From Comamonas resistens (GTDB lineage Bacteria > Pseudomonadota > Gammaproteobacteria > Burkholderiales > Burkholderiaceae_C), in assembly GCF_030064165.1 (NCBI RefSeq), contig NZ_CP125947.1, positions 3,038,001-3,102,000 on the forward strand: a stretch of 64,000 bases of DNA, in the 5' to 3' direction. A program made the position numbers and the translations under genes. This document shows, piece after piece, positions 53,096 to 60,347 of the stretch. Position 1 is the first letter of the stretch. Every line of letters begins with the position of its first letter. The notes under the pieces were generated by a model. That model saw only the letters and a program-made list of their open reading frames with translations, did not search any database and was not told the origin of the DNA.

Positions 53096-53887
53096 ATGAG
53101 CATGAATCAAAAGCAATTGACCCGCCTGGTGGGCGCGGCCGTCCTGGGCTTTGCCGCCCTGTCCGCTTCGGCGCAAAACGTGGCCATCGTCAATGGCAAG
53201 GCCGTCCCCGTGGCCCGAGTGAACGCCCTGAAGGCCCAGATCGAAGCCAGCGGCCAGCCCGTGCCGCCCGAGATGGACAAGATGATCAAGGACGAGGTCA
53301 TCGCCCGTGAAATCTTCATGCAGGAAGCCAACCGCCGCGGTCTGGCCGCCAGCGACACCTACAAGCAGCAAATGGAAATGGCCCGCCAGACCGTGCTGAT
53401 CCGCGCGCTGTTTGAGGACTACGAAGCCAAGAACCCCGTGTCCGACGCCGCAGCCAAGGCCGAATACGACAAATTCGTGGCAGCCAATGGCGGCAAGGAA
53501 TACAAGGCCAGCCACATCCTGGTGGAATCCGAAGACCGCGCCAAGGCCATCATTGCGGAAATCAAGGCCGGCAAGAAGTTCGAAGACATTGCCAAGAAGG
53601 AATCCAAGGACCCCGGATCGGGTGCCCGTGGTGGCGATCTGGACTGGGCCAACCCCGGCAACTACGTGCCCGAATTCACCGAAGCCCTGGTCAAGCTCAA
53701 GAAGGGCGAGTTGACAGCCGCCCCCGTCAAGAGCCAGTTCGGCTGGCACATTATCCGTCTGGATGACGAGCGTCAGGCCGAAATGCCCAAGTTCGAAGAT
53801 GTGAAGCCACAGATTGTTCAGCAGTTGAAACAGCAAAAACTGCAGCAATTCCAGGATCAGCTGCGCAAAAACGCAAAAATCCAGTAA
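53096..53887 (+). CDS. Periplasmic parvulin-type peptidyl-prolyl isomerase
   Basis: A 263-residue protein with signal peptide (cleavage after LSASA near residue 25) and SurA/PrsA-like N-terminal helices. The parvulin domain (about 137-228) shows KASHILVESEDRAKAIIAEIKAG, KKESKDPGSGARGGDLDW and SQFGWHIIRLDD. The Gln/Lys-rich C-terminus is probably disordered. It helps fold envelope proteins. The ATG at 53096 or at 53102 could be used. Confidence 0.92.
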   Translation: MSMNQKQLTRLVGAAVLGFAALSASAQNVAIVNGKAVPVARVNALKAQIEASGQPVPPEMDKMIKDEVIAREIFMQEANRRGLAASDTYKQQMEMARQTVLIRALFEDYEAKNPVSDAAAKAEYDKFVAANGGKEYKASHILVESEDRAKAIIAEIKAGKKFEDIAKKESKDPGSGARGGDLDWANPGNYVPEFTEALVKLKKGELTAAPVKSQFGWHIIRLDDERQAEMPKFEDVKPQIVQQLKQQKLQQFQDQLRKNAKIQ

Positions 53888-53933
53888 CATATTTCAACGT
53901 CGGTACTGAAAAGTACTGGCTTGACCATCACCC

Positions 53934-53959
53934 AAGCCCGCATCATGCGGGCTTTTTTT
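53934..53959 (+). terminator. Rho-independent terminator after the parvulin gene
   Basis: AAGCCCGCA, loop TCA, TGCGGGCTT followed by five more T residues; 9-bp perfect stem, 46 bp past the stop. Confidence 0.93.
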
Positions 53960-53963
53960 GTTC

Positions 53964-54671
53964 TCAATTCTCGCCCGGCACTCTCTTTTGCGAAGCGCCT
54001 TTCGCAGGTGTCTCATGGGCTTGAGGCGGTTTTCGTGGACTGCAGAGAACAGGCTCTTCGGCCTCTGCAACAGCGGCCTGGCCCGATCTATCGGGCTTGA
54101 CATGCTTTGTTTCAGAATCGGGCGGGCATGGTGGCAGCTGCGCTTTTCCCTCAGCAGACTCCTGGCTCGCCGCATCGGCGCGGGCCTTGGCCTTGTTTGG
54201 CGCAGGCGGCGCGGACGCTGGAGCCGGCCGATTGGCCGACGAAGCGGGAGCCACCGCAGCGGCGCTGGAATCCGCCATGGCATCTGCAGGCTCGGCGCTG
54301 ATTTCTGCGCTGGAAGGCGCGGCGGCGGGCGCGCTCGAATGGTGCAAGGCAGCATCACCAGCAGGTTCCGCGCCCTGCTCCGTTCCACCCCACCAGGCCA
54401 TGTGCTGCAGCATCAGCCAGCCGACCAGCCCCACGGCGGCCAGACCACCTAGCGCATGACGCAGCCAATGCCTGTCGTTGGCCGCCGGCTGCGTGGACAC
54501 TCGCGGCCTCTCTGACTCGCGTGCCTTCTGCCCCAGTACTTTGGCCTGCTGGCGGGCATGCGCCAGTATGGCGGCACTGCTCCCGGCGCTGGGGCCACGG
54601 TCTTGCGCCACGGCATCGCGGTAGATGCCGCGCAGTGCATCGGGCCTGGCAGCCTGCTTGTCCTTGCTCAT
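53964..54671 (-). CDS. Membrane-anchored partner of the ECF sigma factor (putative anti-sigma)
   Basis: A 235-residue protein. A soluble N-terminal ~70 residues is followed by one transmembrane helix (LGGLAAVGLVGWLMLQHMAWW, about 79-99) and a long Ala/Ser/Pro-rich low-complexity periplasmic tail with three cysteines. The ATG at 54671 overlaps the sigma-factor stop, the usual arrangement for an anti-sigma factor; however, no zinc-type HxxxCxxC motif is visible, so assignment rests on position and topology. The frame extends further upstream inside the sigma gene. Confidence 0.65.
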   Translation of the reverse strand: MSKDKQAARPDALRGIYRDAVAQDRGPSAGSSAAILAHARQQAKVLGQKARESERPRVSTQPAANDRHWLRHALGGLAAVGLVGWLMLQHMAWWGGTEQGAEPAGDAALHHSSAPAAAPSSAEISAEPADAMADSSAAAVAPASSANRPAPASAPPAPNKAKARADAASQESAEGKAQLPPCPPDSETKHVKPDRSGQAAVAEAEEPVLCSPRKPPQAHETPAKGASQKRVPGEN

Positions 54672-55255
54672 AGCCGGCCCTCCAGCGCCTGGCGCAATTT
54701 GGCGCGTGCATAGCGCAAGCGGCTCTTGGCCGTCTCTTCGGCAACCCCAGTGGCCTGTGCAATGTCTGCCACCGTCATATCCGCCTCCACCTGCAACAAA
54801 AAACATTCGCGCTGCTCGGCGGGCAAGCCTGCCAGGGCATCGAGCAGCAGCTGCGCCATGAGCTGGCGGTCCAGGCTATGGTCTGGCTCGAACCCGGACG
54901 CCGCAAACAGGCTGTCGGCCAGGCGCAAAGACTCGTCGGTATCGGCCGAGAGGCTCAGTCCCGGCTTGCGCCTGCGCCAATGATCCACCAGCCTGTGGTG
55001 CGCCATGGTGAACAGCCAGGTCGTGAATTTGCTACGCACTTCATAGCTGGCAGCGCTGTCCACGACAGCAAACCACAGGTCCTGGCTGAGATCATCGGCC
55101 AGGGCTGCGTCGGCCGTGTTACGAAAAAAATAGCGCCACAGCCGCAGAGCATGTCTTGCATACAACGACTCGAAAGCCGTGGCCTGCCCTGCTGCATAGC
55201 TTTGCATCAGGGTCTCGTCGCTCACGGAAGATGGTGCCTGCGGCAGTTCGGACAT
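54668..55255 (-). CDS. ECF-type RNA polymerase sigma factor
   Basis: A 195-residue sigma-70-family factor. Region 2 (about 25-95) has FYARHALRLWRYFFRNTADAALADDLSQDLWFAV and KFTTWLFTMAHHRLVDHWRRR; region 4 (about 130-190) has LAGLPAEQRECFLLQVEADMTVADIAQATGVAEETAKSRLRYARAKLRQAL with a clear helix-turn-helix. It is the middle gene of a three-gene unit: exported protein, sigma factor, membrane partner. It probably directs its own operon in response to an envelope signal. Confidence 0.92.
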   Translation of the reverse strand: MSELPQAPSSVSDETLMQSYAAGQATAFESLYARHALRLWRYFFRNTADAALADDLSQDLWFAVVDSAASYEVRSKFTTWLFTMAHHRLVDHWRRRKPGLSLSADTDESLRLADSLFAASGFEPDHSLDRQLMAQLLLDALAGLPAEQRECFLLQVEADMTVADIAQATGVAEETAKSRLRYARAKLRQALEGRL

Positions 55256-55297
55256 GCCCGCGATTATGCAAATTTCGCGGGCTGCTGAGCATCTCCA

Positions 55298-56182
55298 TCA
55301 GTTGCGCGGCGGATCAGGCACAAAACCGTCATCGGCCGGGAAGGCATTGGGGCTGCGCGGACGGCTCGGACGAGGACGGGGCTCACGAATCACGCCCTTG
55401 GCCACGAGATTGGCATAGCTGTCGTAGCGTATGCGCACCACCTGCCCGGGCCGGACCGTATCGCTGTCAAAGTCCACCGTCGTGACCTGCGAGCTTTCCA
55501 CTGCTCCGTGGCCGGTACCTAGCGACGGGGCTGGCGAGGGAGCGCTCCTTTCCATGCTGCGGCTCTTGCGGCTGGCATTGGGTGCTGCGGCGTCGGCAGC
55601 CACTGCCGAGGATTCCTGTGCGGCGCTGGATGCCTCGCTTTCATAGACCGGCCCGTTATAAACCACCTCAGGCAGCTTCTCGCGAAACAGAGCCACGCCG
55701 ATCACGCCCACATCCTGCGGCCGACCTGTGCGGCTGGCGTAAGACATATCGCTTTGCGAAAAATAGAACGCTGCCACGTTGTCATTGCTCTTGCGCCAGC
55801 CCGTCACGTCATAGCTGTCGCCAGCATCCAGCACATAGCCGTTTTCAGCACGGGCACTGGCTCTCTTGCCGTTGATGGCATTGATGCCATCCACGCTGAT
55901 GACACCCATGATGCGCCTGTCCTGCAAATTGCGAATGCGCACCGCATAGTTGGCGCCAGGGCGGCCCACCACCCACAGCTCGCCCTCATGGCGATAAATC
56001 GGCAAGACACGGCCCGTGGCCCGCTCGACGATGCTGACTTCGGCAACCTTGCCGCGATCGGCTCGCGGCGACAGGGCGCTGGCCGTGCCCACGGCTCCCG
56101 CGGTGGCGGCAACAGCAAGGCAGATCAGCGAGGCACGCAACAGACGGTTGCGGGTGACGGGAAAACCGGGGTTTAGACGCAT
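55298..56182 (-). CDS. Exported protein of the ECF sigma operon, function unknown
   Basis: A 294-residue protein with an N-terminal signal (LLRASLICLAVAATAGAVGTASA) and a globular part (about 40-165) with VERATGRVLPIYRHEGELWVVGRPGANYAVRIRN and GYVLDAGDSYDVTGWRKSNDNVAAFYFS. A low-complexity Ser/Ala/Arg/Pro-rich C-terminus follows. Close relatives sit beside ECF sigma factors in Burkholderiales as far as I recall. It may be the surface or periplasmic output or sensor of the sigma system. The upstream 76-bp palindromic element (56209-56284) lies 27 bp before its start and may include part of the promoter. Confidence 0.75.
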   Translation of the reverse strand: MRLNPGFPVTRNRLLRASLICLAVAATAGAVGTASALSPRADRGKVAEVSIVERATGRVLPIYRHEGELWVVGRPGANYAVRIRNLQDRRIMGVISVDGINAINGKRASARAENGYVLDAGDSYDVTGWRKSNDNVAAFYFSQSDMSYASRTGRPQDVGVIGVALFREKLPEVVYNGPVYESEASSAAQESSAVAADAAAPNASRKSRSMERSAPSPAPSLGTGHGAVESSQVTTVDFDSDTVRPGQVVRIRYDSYANLVAKGVIREPRPRPSRPRSPNAFPADDGFVPDPPRN

Positions 56183-56208
56183 TTCAGGGTCTCCTTGGAA
56201 AACAGTAC

Positions 56209-56284
56209 GACTTACGCCAATCAGGTTCAGGTAAGACGCTACCCCTATGGGAATGTCTCTTACGCATCCTTATTTGCATAGGTC
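56209..56284. repeat. 76-bp palindromic element, copy B
   Basis: Begins GACTTACGCCAA and ends TTTGCATAGGTC, with AATCAGGTTCAGGTAAGA in the left arm. It has diverged more in the centre than copies D and E. It lies between the ECF exported-protein gene (minus) and the cytX riboswitch (plus). Confidence 0.85.
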
Positions 56285-56477
56285 CTGAACAGGTTTGAGT
56301 GACTGGACGGAGACTGGAACGCACCAGCAGCGCTGACGGGGTTAAAACCAGCGCACTTGAGTTGAAAGTATTTGCAACACAGCTTTGCCCTAATCAGGGC
56401 GCGGCGGCAGCACCCGGAGCAGGCTTCTCTGGCACAATCGCGCTCGCTGCGACGGGGTTTGGCCCTGTTGCCGCAAC

Positions 56478-56606
56478 GCTGGGGGTGTCCAGGCTGGAGC
56501 ACATGTTCAACATATGTTCCGAGGGCCTGGGCTGAGAGAGTCCCTTTGAACCTGACTGTGCAGAGCCTCCCCGGCTCTGCCCGAGATCATCCTCGCGCAG
56601 GGAAGC
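56478..56606 (+). promoter_or_regulatory. TPP riboswitch aptamer upstream of cytX, with inserted hairpin
   Basis: P2 arms CCAGGC/GCCTGG enclose a P3 hairpin (GGAGCACAT with ATATGTTCC). Then come CTGAGAGAG, CCCTTTGAACCTGA, and later GAGATCATCCTCGCGCAGGGAAGC, which fit the THI-element core (CUGAGA, UGAACCUGA, AUxAU loop, GCGCAGGGAA). Between ACCTGA and the P5 loop lies an extra 8-bp hairpin GCAGAGCC/GGCTCTGC (56560-56580). P1 is short (GCT/AGC). The cytX start is 92 bp downstream. The remainder of 56285-56477 shows nothing recognisable. Confidence 0.85.
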
Positions 56607-56698
56607 TGTCCATGGTGTCATGCCGTGGCTCGCTATCGCTTCAGTAGCCAGTCACGCAACCCGCACGGCCCCTGCTTCGTTTTTCTGGCGGAGCATTC

Positions 56699-57991
56699 AT
56701 GAATTCTTCCTCTTCCCAACCGGCCAACCAGGCCCTGGCTCCGGTGGCGGCGCAAGACCGCGTCTTTGTCTGGCGCGACCATGCATCGCTGTGGTTCAGC
56801 CTGGGCGTGGGCCTGCTGGTCATGCAGATGGGCGCGTATCTGCTGCCCGCTCTCAGCCCTGTGCAGGCGCTGATGGCCATCACCCTGGGCTCGCTGATCG
56901 GTGCAGCCCTGCTGGGCTGGGTGGGCAAACTGGGCTGCGACAGCGGCCTGTCCAGCGCCGGCCTCATGCACAGCGTCTATGGCCGCCACTTTGCCCGTCT
57001 GCCTATCGTGCTGAACATCATCCAGCTGCTGGGCTGGGGCAGCTTCGAGCTGGTGGTGATGCGCGATGCCACCGTGGCCCTGGGCAAGCAAAGCGGCGCC
57101 ATGACGGCCACCTACTGGCCCTGGCTGGCTACCCTGTTCTGGGGCAGCGTGATCCTGCTGCTGATGAGCGGCTCCATGGTCACGCTGGTGCGCCGCATCG
57201 TCTCGCGCGTGGCATTGCCACTGGTGATTGCGTCGCTGCTGTGGCTAAGCTGGCAGTTTCTGGCCATGGCCAACGCTGCCGGTTTTGCCACGCTGATGAG
57301 CCGCGAGGGCGACGGCAGCATGAGCATGCTCAGCGCCATGGATCTGGTGATCGCCATGCCCATCAGCTGGCTGCCGCTGGTGGCCGACTATGCACGCCAC
57401 GGCAAAAGCGGTAAATCGGCGCTGACCGGCGCCTGGACGGGCTTTGCCCTGGCCAATATCTGGTGCTACTCGCTGGGCGTGCTCGTGGCCCTGACGCTGC
57501 CCAGCGAGGACCTGGTCACGGCCCTGCTGCTGGCCCAGGGTGGTCTGATCGCCCTGTCCCTGGTGCTGATCGACGAGGTGGACAACGCCTATGGCGACGC
57601 CTATTCGGCAGCCATGTCGGCCCACAGCATTCTGCCCAGCTGGAGCATTCGCCGCTGGGGCCTGCTGATCGCGGCCCTGTGCACGGCACTGGCCATGGTG
57701 CTGCCCATGCACAGCCTAGAGCCGTTCCTGCTGCTGCTGAGCTCCTGCTTTGTGCCGCTGTTCGGCGTGATGCTGGGCCGCCTTGCTTTTGGCGCCAACG
57801 CCGTGGAATTGATGCATGACGCGCCTGCCGTGCGCTGGGATGCCGTCGCCATCTGGGTGGCCGGCATTGCCTTCTATCACCTGCTGCCCTATCTGAGCAG
57901 CGCCATGGGCTCGGCCCTGCCCACGCTGGTGCTGACCTTCATGGTGGCTACTACCACCCGTCAGCGGCAGCCTCGCACTGCCGCAGCCTGA
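56699..57991 (+). CDS. cytX: Hydroxymethylpyrimidine-type permease CytX (NCS1 family)
   Basis: A 430-residue NCS1-family transporter with about twelve helices. FVWRDHASLWFSLGVGLLVMQMGAYLLP at the first helix and MPISWLPLVADYARHGKSG near 220-238 are typical of the cytosine-permease/CytX group. CytX proteins under TPP riboswitches are thought to import the thiamine pyrimidine HMP. The start at 56699 has GGAG five bases upstream. It belongs to the thiamine regulon by its TPP aptamer. Confidence 0.9.
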   Translation: MNSSSSQPANQALAPVAAQDRVFVWRDHASLWFSLGVGLLVMQMGAYLLPALSPVQALMAITLGSLIGAALLGWVGKLGCDSGLSSAGLMHSVYGRHFARLPIVLNIIQLLGWGSFELVVMRDATVALGKQSGAMTATYWPWLATLFWGSVILLLMSGSMVTLVRRIVSRVALPLVIASLLWLSWQFLAMANAAGFATLMSREGDGSMSMLSAMDLVIAMPISWLPLVADYARHGKSGKSALTGAWTGFALANIWCYSLGVLVALTLPSEDLVTALLLAQGGLIALSLVLIDEVDNAYGDAYSAAMSAHSILPSWSIRRWGLLIAALCTALAMVLPMHSLEPFLLLLSSCFVPLFGVMLGRLAFGANAVELMHDAPAVRWDAVAIWVAGIAFYHLLPYLSSAMGSALPTLVLTFMVATTTRQRQPRTAAA

Positions 57992-58061
57992 TCGAGCAAA
58001 AACTCCTGAAAAAATATCTGAAAGCGCTTTATACATTGGCGCTTCCAGCTTTTTATGCCTG

Positions 58062-58215
58062 TTATCTGGCGCCAGCCTGCTCCAGCAGCTGCACTACCTG
58101 GGCCTGCTTGCTCTGACGCGCCTGGCTGAGCGCCGTCACTCCTTCTTTATTTCCTGCAAGTTCAGCCCCTGGCCGCTATCAGAGCACCTTGACGACGGCC
58201 TGATGATGAGGCTAG
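58062..58215 (-). pseudogene. Remnant of an ankyrin-repeat protein
   Basis: On the minus strand one frame reads GNKEGVTALSQARQSKQAQVVQLLEQAGAR and stops at 58062-58064, a typical last ankyrin repeat (G-x-TAL...A...VVxLLxxxGA). Upstream, HHQAVVKVL and SDSGQGLNLQ, both ankyrin-like pieces, appear in other frames, separated by stops and frameshifts. So this is a decayed 3' end of a once longer ankyrin gene. No start or signal remains. Confidence 0.65.
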
Positions 58216-58460
58216 CCGCGCCCCAAAAAAACAGCGCCTCCGTCTACGAGGTCCAGCTCAGGCTGATGGACATGGTTCACATTCAGCCAGCCGTAGTCAG
58301 CACCTGGGCCACTTCCACTATGACTCGGCGAGTGTGCCGGGCACAGAACTTTGGCAGCCCACCGCCATGCTGAGCAAGACCCTGGGTGACAGGTGAAAGG
58401 ATGGCGCCTGCATGGCACTACTGCGCAGACGTCAGGCATTCCATTCAGAACAGGCTCTTG

Positions 58461-58490
58461 CTGTCAGCTGTCAGCTGTCAGCTGTCAGCT
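58461..58490. repeat. Tandem copies of the 7-mer CTGTCAG (four plus a partial)
   Basis: CTGTCAG occurs four times in tandem plus CT. It lies 49 bp before the SH3-domain gene start. Like the array at 827-868, it is a perfect heptamer tract next to a start region. Confidence 0.93.
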
Positions 58491-58538
58491 TTCTACAGGA
58501 ACTATAGCTAACTGCGCAAATCTGATGCGGGGTAGAGC

Positions 58539-59048
58539 ATGTTTTTATGGAAGAAAAGGAGAATCTGCCCCGTGCCTTGCAACCAACGCCGCACAGCCCC
58601 CTGGATCAGCACCGCCGCCATCGCACTGACCGTTTTATCTGCCACTTTGCTGCCTGCAGCTGCCCATGCGCAGGAATACGTCAGCATCAAGGGCAATAGC
58701 GTCAATGTGCGCGAAAAGCCCACGACCCGCTCGTCAACCCTGTGGGAGCTCAGCAAAGGCTACCCGCTGCAAATCGTCAAACGCCAGGGCCAGTGGCTGC
58801 GCGTCAAGGACTATGAGGCCACATTGGGCTGGGTCCACGCACCGCTGACCGCCAAAAGCCCGCATATGGTGGTGACGGCACGCACGGCCAATCTGCGCTC
58901 GGGCCCCGGCCAGAAGCATGGTCGCACCGGCCAGCTCAAGCAGTACGAGATCGTGCAGACGCTGAAAAAGCAAGGCAGCTGGGCCCAGATCCAGCGCAGC
59001 AACGGCCAAAGCGGCTGGGTGGCCAAGAGCTTGGTCTGGGGCTGGTAA
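58539..59048 (+). CDS. Exported protein with two bacterial SH3 domains
   Basis: A 169-residue protein. Signal peptide up to about residue 45 (AIALTVLSATLLPAAAHA), then two SH3b repeats: first about 48-104 (SIKGNSVNVREKPTTRSSTLWELSKGYPLQIVKRQGQWLRVKDYEATLGWVH), second about 110-167 (VTARTANLRSGPGQKHGRTGQLKQYEIVQTLKKQGSWAQIQRSNGQSGWVAKSLV). SH3b domains typically bind peptidoglycan. No catalytic domain is attached. A shorter start at the MFLWKK position is the one used here; the RBS is AAGGAG-like only weakly. Followed by a terminator. Confidence 0.85.
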   Translation: MFLWKKRRICPVPCNQRRTAPWISTAAIALTVLSATLLPAAAHAQEYVSIKGNSVNVREKPTTRSSTLWELSKGYPLQIVKRQGQWLRVKDYEATLGWVHAPLTAKSPHMVVTARTANLRSGPGQKHGRTGQLKQYEIVQTLKKQGSWAQIQRSNGQSGWVAKSLVWGW

Positions 59049-59072
59049 AAACCTCTGATCCCCAAAAACGCA

Positions 59073-59095
59073 AAAGGCCTGCAATGCAGGCCTTT
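59073..59095. terminator. Hairpin terminator between the SH3 gene and thiD
   Basis: AAAGGCCTGCA and TGCAGGCCTTT nearly abut to form a strong stem, ending in TTTCTT on the plus side and A-rich on the other. It may serve both convergent genes (SH3 protein and thiD). Confidence 0.75.
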
Positions 59096-59113
59096 CTTGC
59101 ATGGACTGAAAAA

Positions 59114-59986
59114 TCAGTCCTGCAGCACCAGCTGTGCACGCGGCGCATAGCCATGGTTCAGCGGGCCATGGCCCTGGCCGGTATAGACATCGGCACCGGC
59201 TTCAATGGCTCCCAGAATATATTGGCGCGCCAGGGTTACGGCCTCGGACAAAGCCAGCCCCTGAGCCAGATAGGAGGCAATCGCCGAAGACAGCGTGCAG
59301 CCCGTGCCATGGCCGTTATGCGTGGCAATGCGCTGGGACTGCAGACGCAGATAGTCGCCGTGGTTCTGGCCCTGCTGGCCCAGCACATCCATGACCAGAT
59401 CACCGCTCAGGTGCCCGCCCTTGAGCAGCACGGCGGGCGCGCCCATGGCCAGCAGATCGGCCACGGCCGCGTCCAGCTCGCCAATACCGTCGATATCCCG
59501 GCCCAGCAGCATGGCGGCTTCATCGAGATTGGGGGTGATCACGCTGGCCAGCGGGAACAGTTCCTTGACCAGCACCTGGGCGGTTTCCGGCGCAATCAAC
59601 CGGTCGCCGCTGGTGGCCACCATCACGGGGTCCAGCACCACATTGCGGATCTTGTGGCGGCGAATGGCATCGGCCACCACGCCGACCACCTCGGGTGTGG
59701 CCAGCATGCCGATCTTGACCGCATCGACGCCTATGTCCTGCACCACGGCATCGATCTGGCCACGCACGGTGTCGAGCGGAATGCTGTGGATGCCCGTCAC
59801 GCCCAGCGTGTTCTGCACGGTGATGGCGGTAATGGCCGTCATGCCGTAGCAGCCCAGAGCCGCGCAGGTCTTGAGGTCGGCCTGGATGCCAGCACCGCCG
59901 CCGCTGTCGGAGCCGGCGATGGAAAGAACGCGCGCATAGCGTTTTTTCGCTGCGGCAGAAGTCGAGGAAGAAGCAGTCACTGTCAT
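59114..59986 (-). CDS. thiD: Hydroxymethylpyrimidine/phosphomethylpyrimidine kinase
   Basis: A 290-residue ribokinase-fold kinase that makes HMP-P and HMP-PP for thiamine. SIAGSDSGGGAGIQADLKTCAALGCYGMTAITAITVQNT at the N-terminus is the ThiD hallmark; KIGML, VLDPVMVATSGD, TPNLDEA and the anion-hole motif NGHGTGCTLSSAIA near 230 are all present. An N-terminal Ser/Ala-rich stretch of about 15 residues precedes the fold. It is transcribed away from thiO; the TPP aptamer at 60061 faces thiO, not thiD. Confidence 0.95.
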   Translation of the reverse strand: MTVTASSSTSAAAKKRYARVLSIAGSDSGGGAGIQADLKTCAALGCYGMTAITAITVQNTLGVTGIHSIPLDTVRGQIDAVVQDIGVDAVKIGMLATPEVVGVVADAIRRHKIRNVVLDPVMVATSGDRLIAPETAQVLVKELFPLASVITPNLDEAAMLLGRDIDGIGELDAAVADLLAMGAPAVLLKGGHLSGDLVMDVLGQQGQNHGDYLRLQSQRIATHNGHGTGCTLSSAIASYLAQGLALSEAVTLARQYILGAIEAGADVYTGQGHGPLNHGYAPRAQLVLQD

Positions 59987-60060
59987 GGCTAAAAATTATC
60001 GCCCATGCGCATGGTCAATGCGCCATGTTTGAGGTTGTGCTGTAATGTCCGCTCACGGAC

Positions 60061-60184
60061 GAAACAGGGGTGTCCTGCTGGCAGTTGCCGGCGTGGACTG
60101 AGAAACACCCTGGGGCCACAGCTGACGCCACCCGCGTTACCGGCCCTTGCACCCGATCCAGGTCATGCTGGCGTGGGGAGTTTC
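60061..60184 (+). promoter_or_regulatory. TPP riboswitch aptamer upstream of thiO-thiS-thiG-thiE
   Basis: P1 arms GAAAC (60061-60065) and GTTTC (60180-60184) enclose GGGGTGTCC, a P3 hairpin, GGACTGAGA (CUGAGA at 60098-60103), ACACCC, then CTTGCACCCGATCCAGG, TCATGCTGGCGTGGGGAG. This fits the THI-element consensus. An extra arm (GGGGCC / GGCCC) is inserted between ACACCC and the CACCCGA part. The thiO start is 164 bp past the aptamer, with a palindromic element (copy C) between. Confidence 0.92.
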
Positions 60185-60255
60185 ATCAAGCCGCGTGGCA
60201 TGCCGCGTTTTGTCCGGTGCAGGGTCTTTGCCCTGTGCGCGATGGAAAACGACAC

Positions 60256-60332
60256 GACTTACGCAAATCAGGTTCAGGCAAGAGCTTCGCTTCAAAACAG
60301 CAGTCCTTGGCGCATTCTTGCTTGCGTAAGTC
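60256..60332. repeat. 77-bp palindromic element, copy C, in the thiO leader
   Basis: GACTTACGCAAA to CTTGCGTAAGTC, with AATCAGGTTCAGGCAAGA in the left arm. It lies between the TPP aptamer and the thiO start codon at 60348, so it is in the leader mRNA and would fold to a long hairpin ending 15 bases before the ATG. Confidence 0.9.
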
Positions 60333-60347
60333 CTCAACGATTTGCAC

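Larger units (their letters stand above)
57992..58538. other. 547-bp region without an intact gene
   Basis: Holds the ankyrin-repeat remnant (58062-58215, minus) and a CTGTCAG heptamer array (58461-58490). Position 58212-58439 is open on the minus strand and includes ADYGWLNVNHVHQPELDLVDGG, perhaps a further piece of the decayed gene. I see no promoter or RNA element apart from these. Confidence 0.6.

Noticed and set aside
58212..58439. Separate 75-codon minus-strand gene
   Set aside because: No ribosome-binding site or family, and part of it looks like debris of the ankyrin gene.
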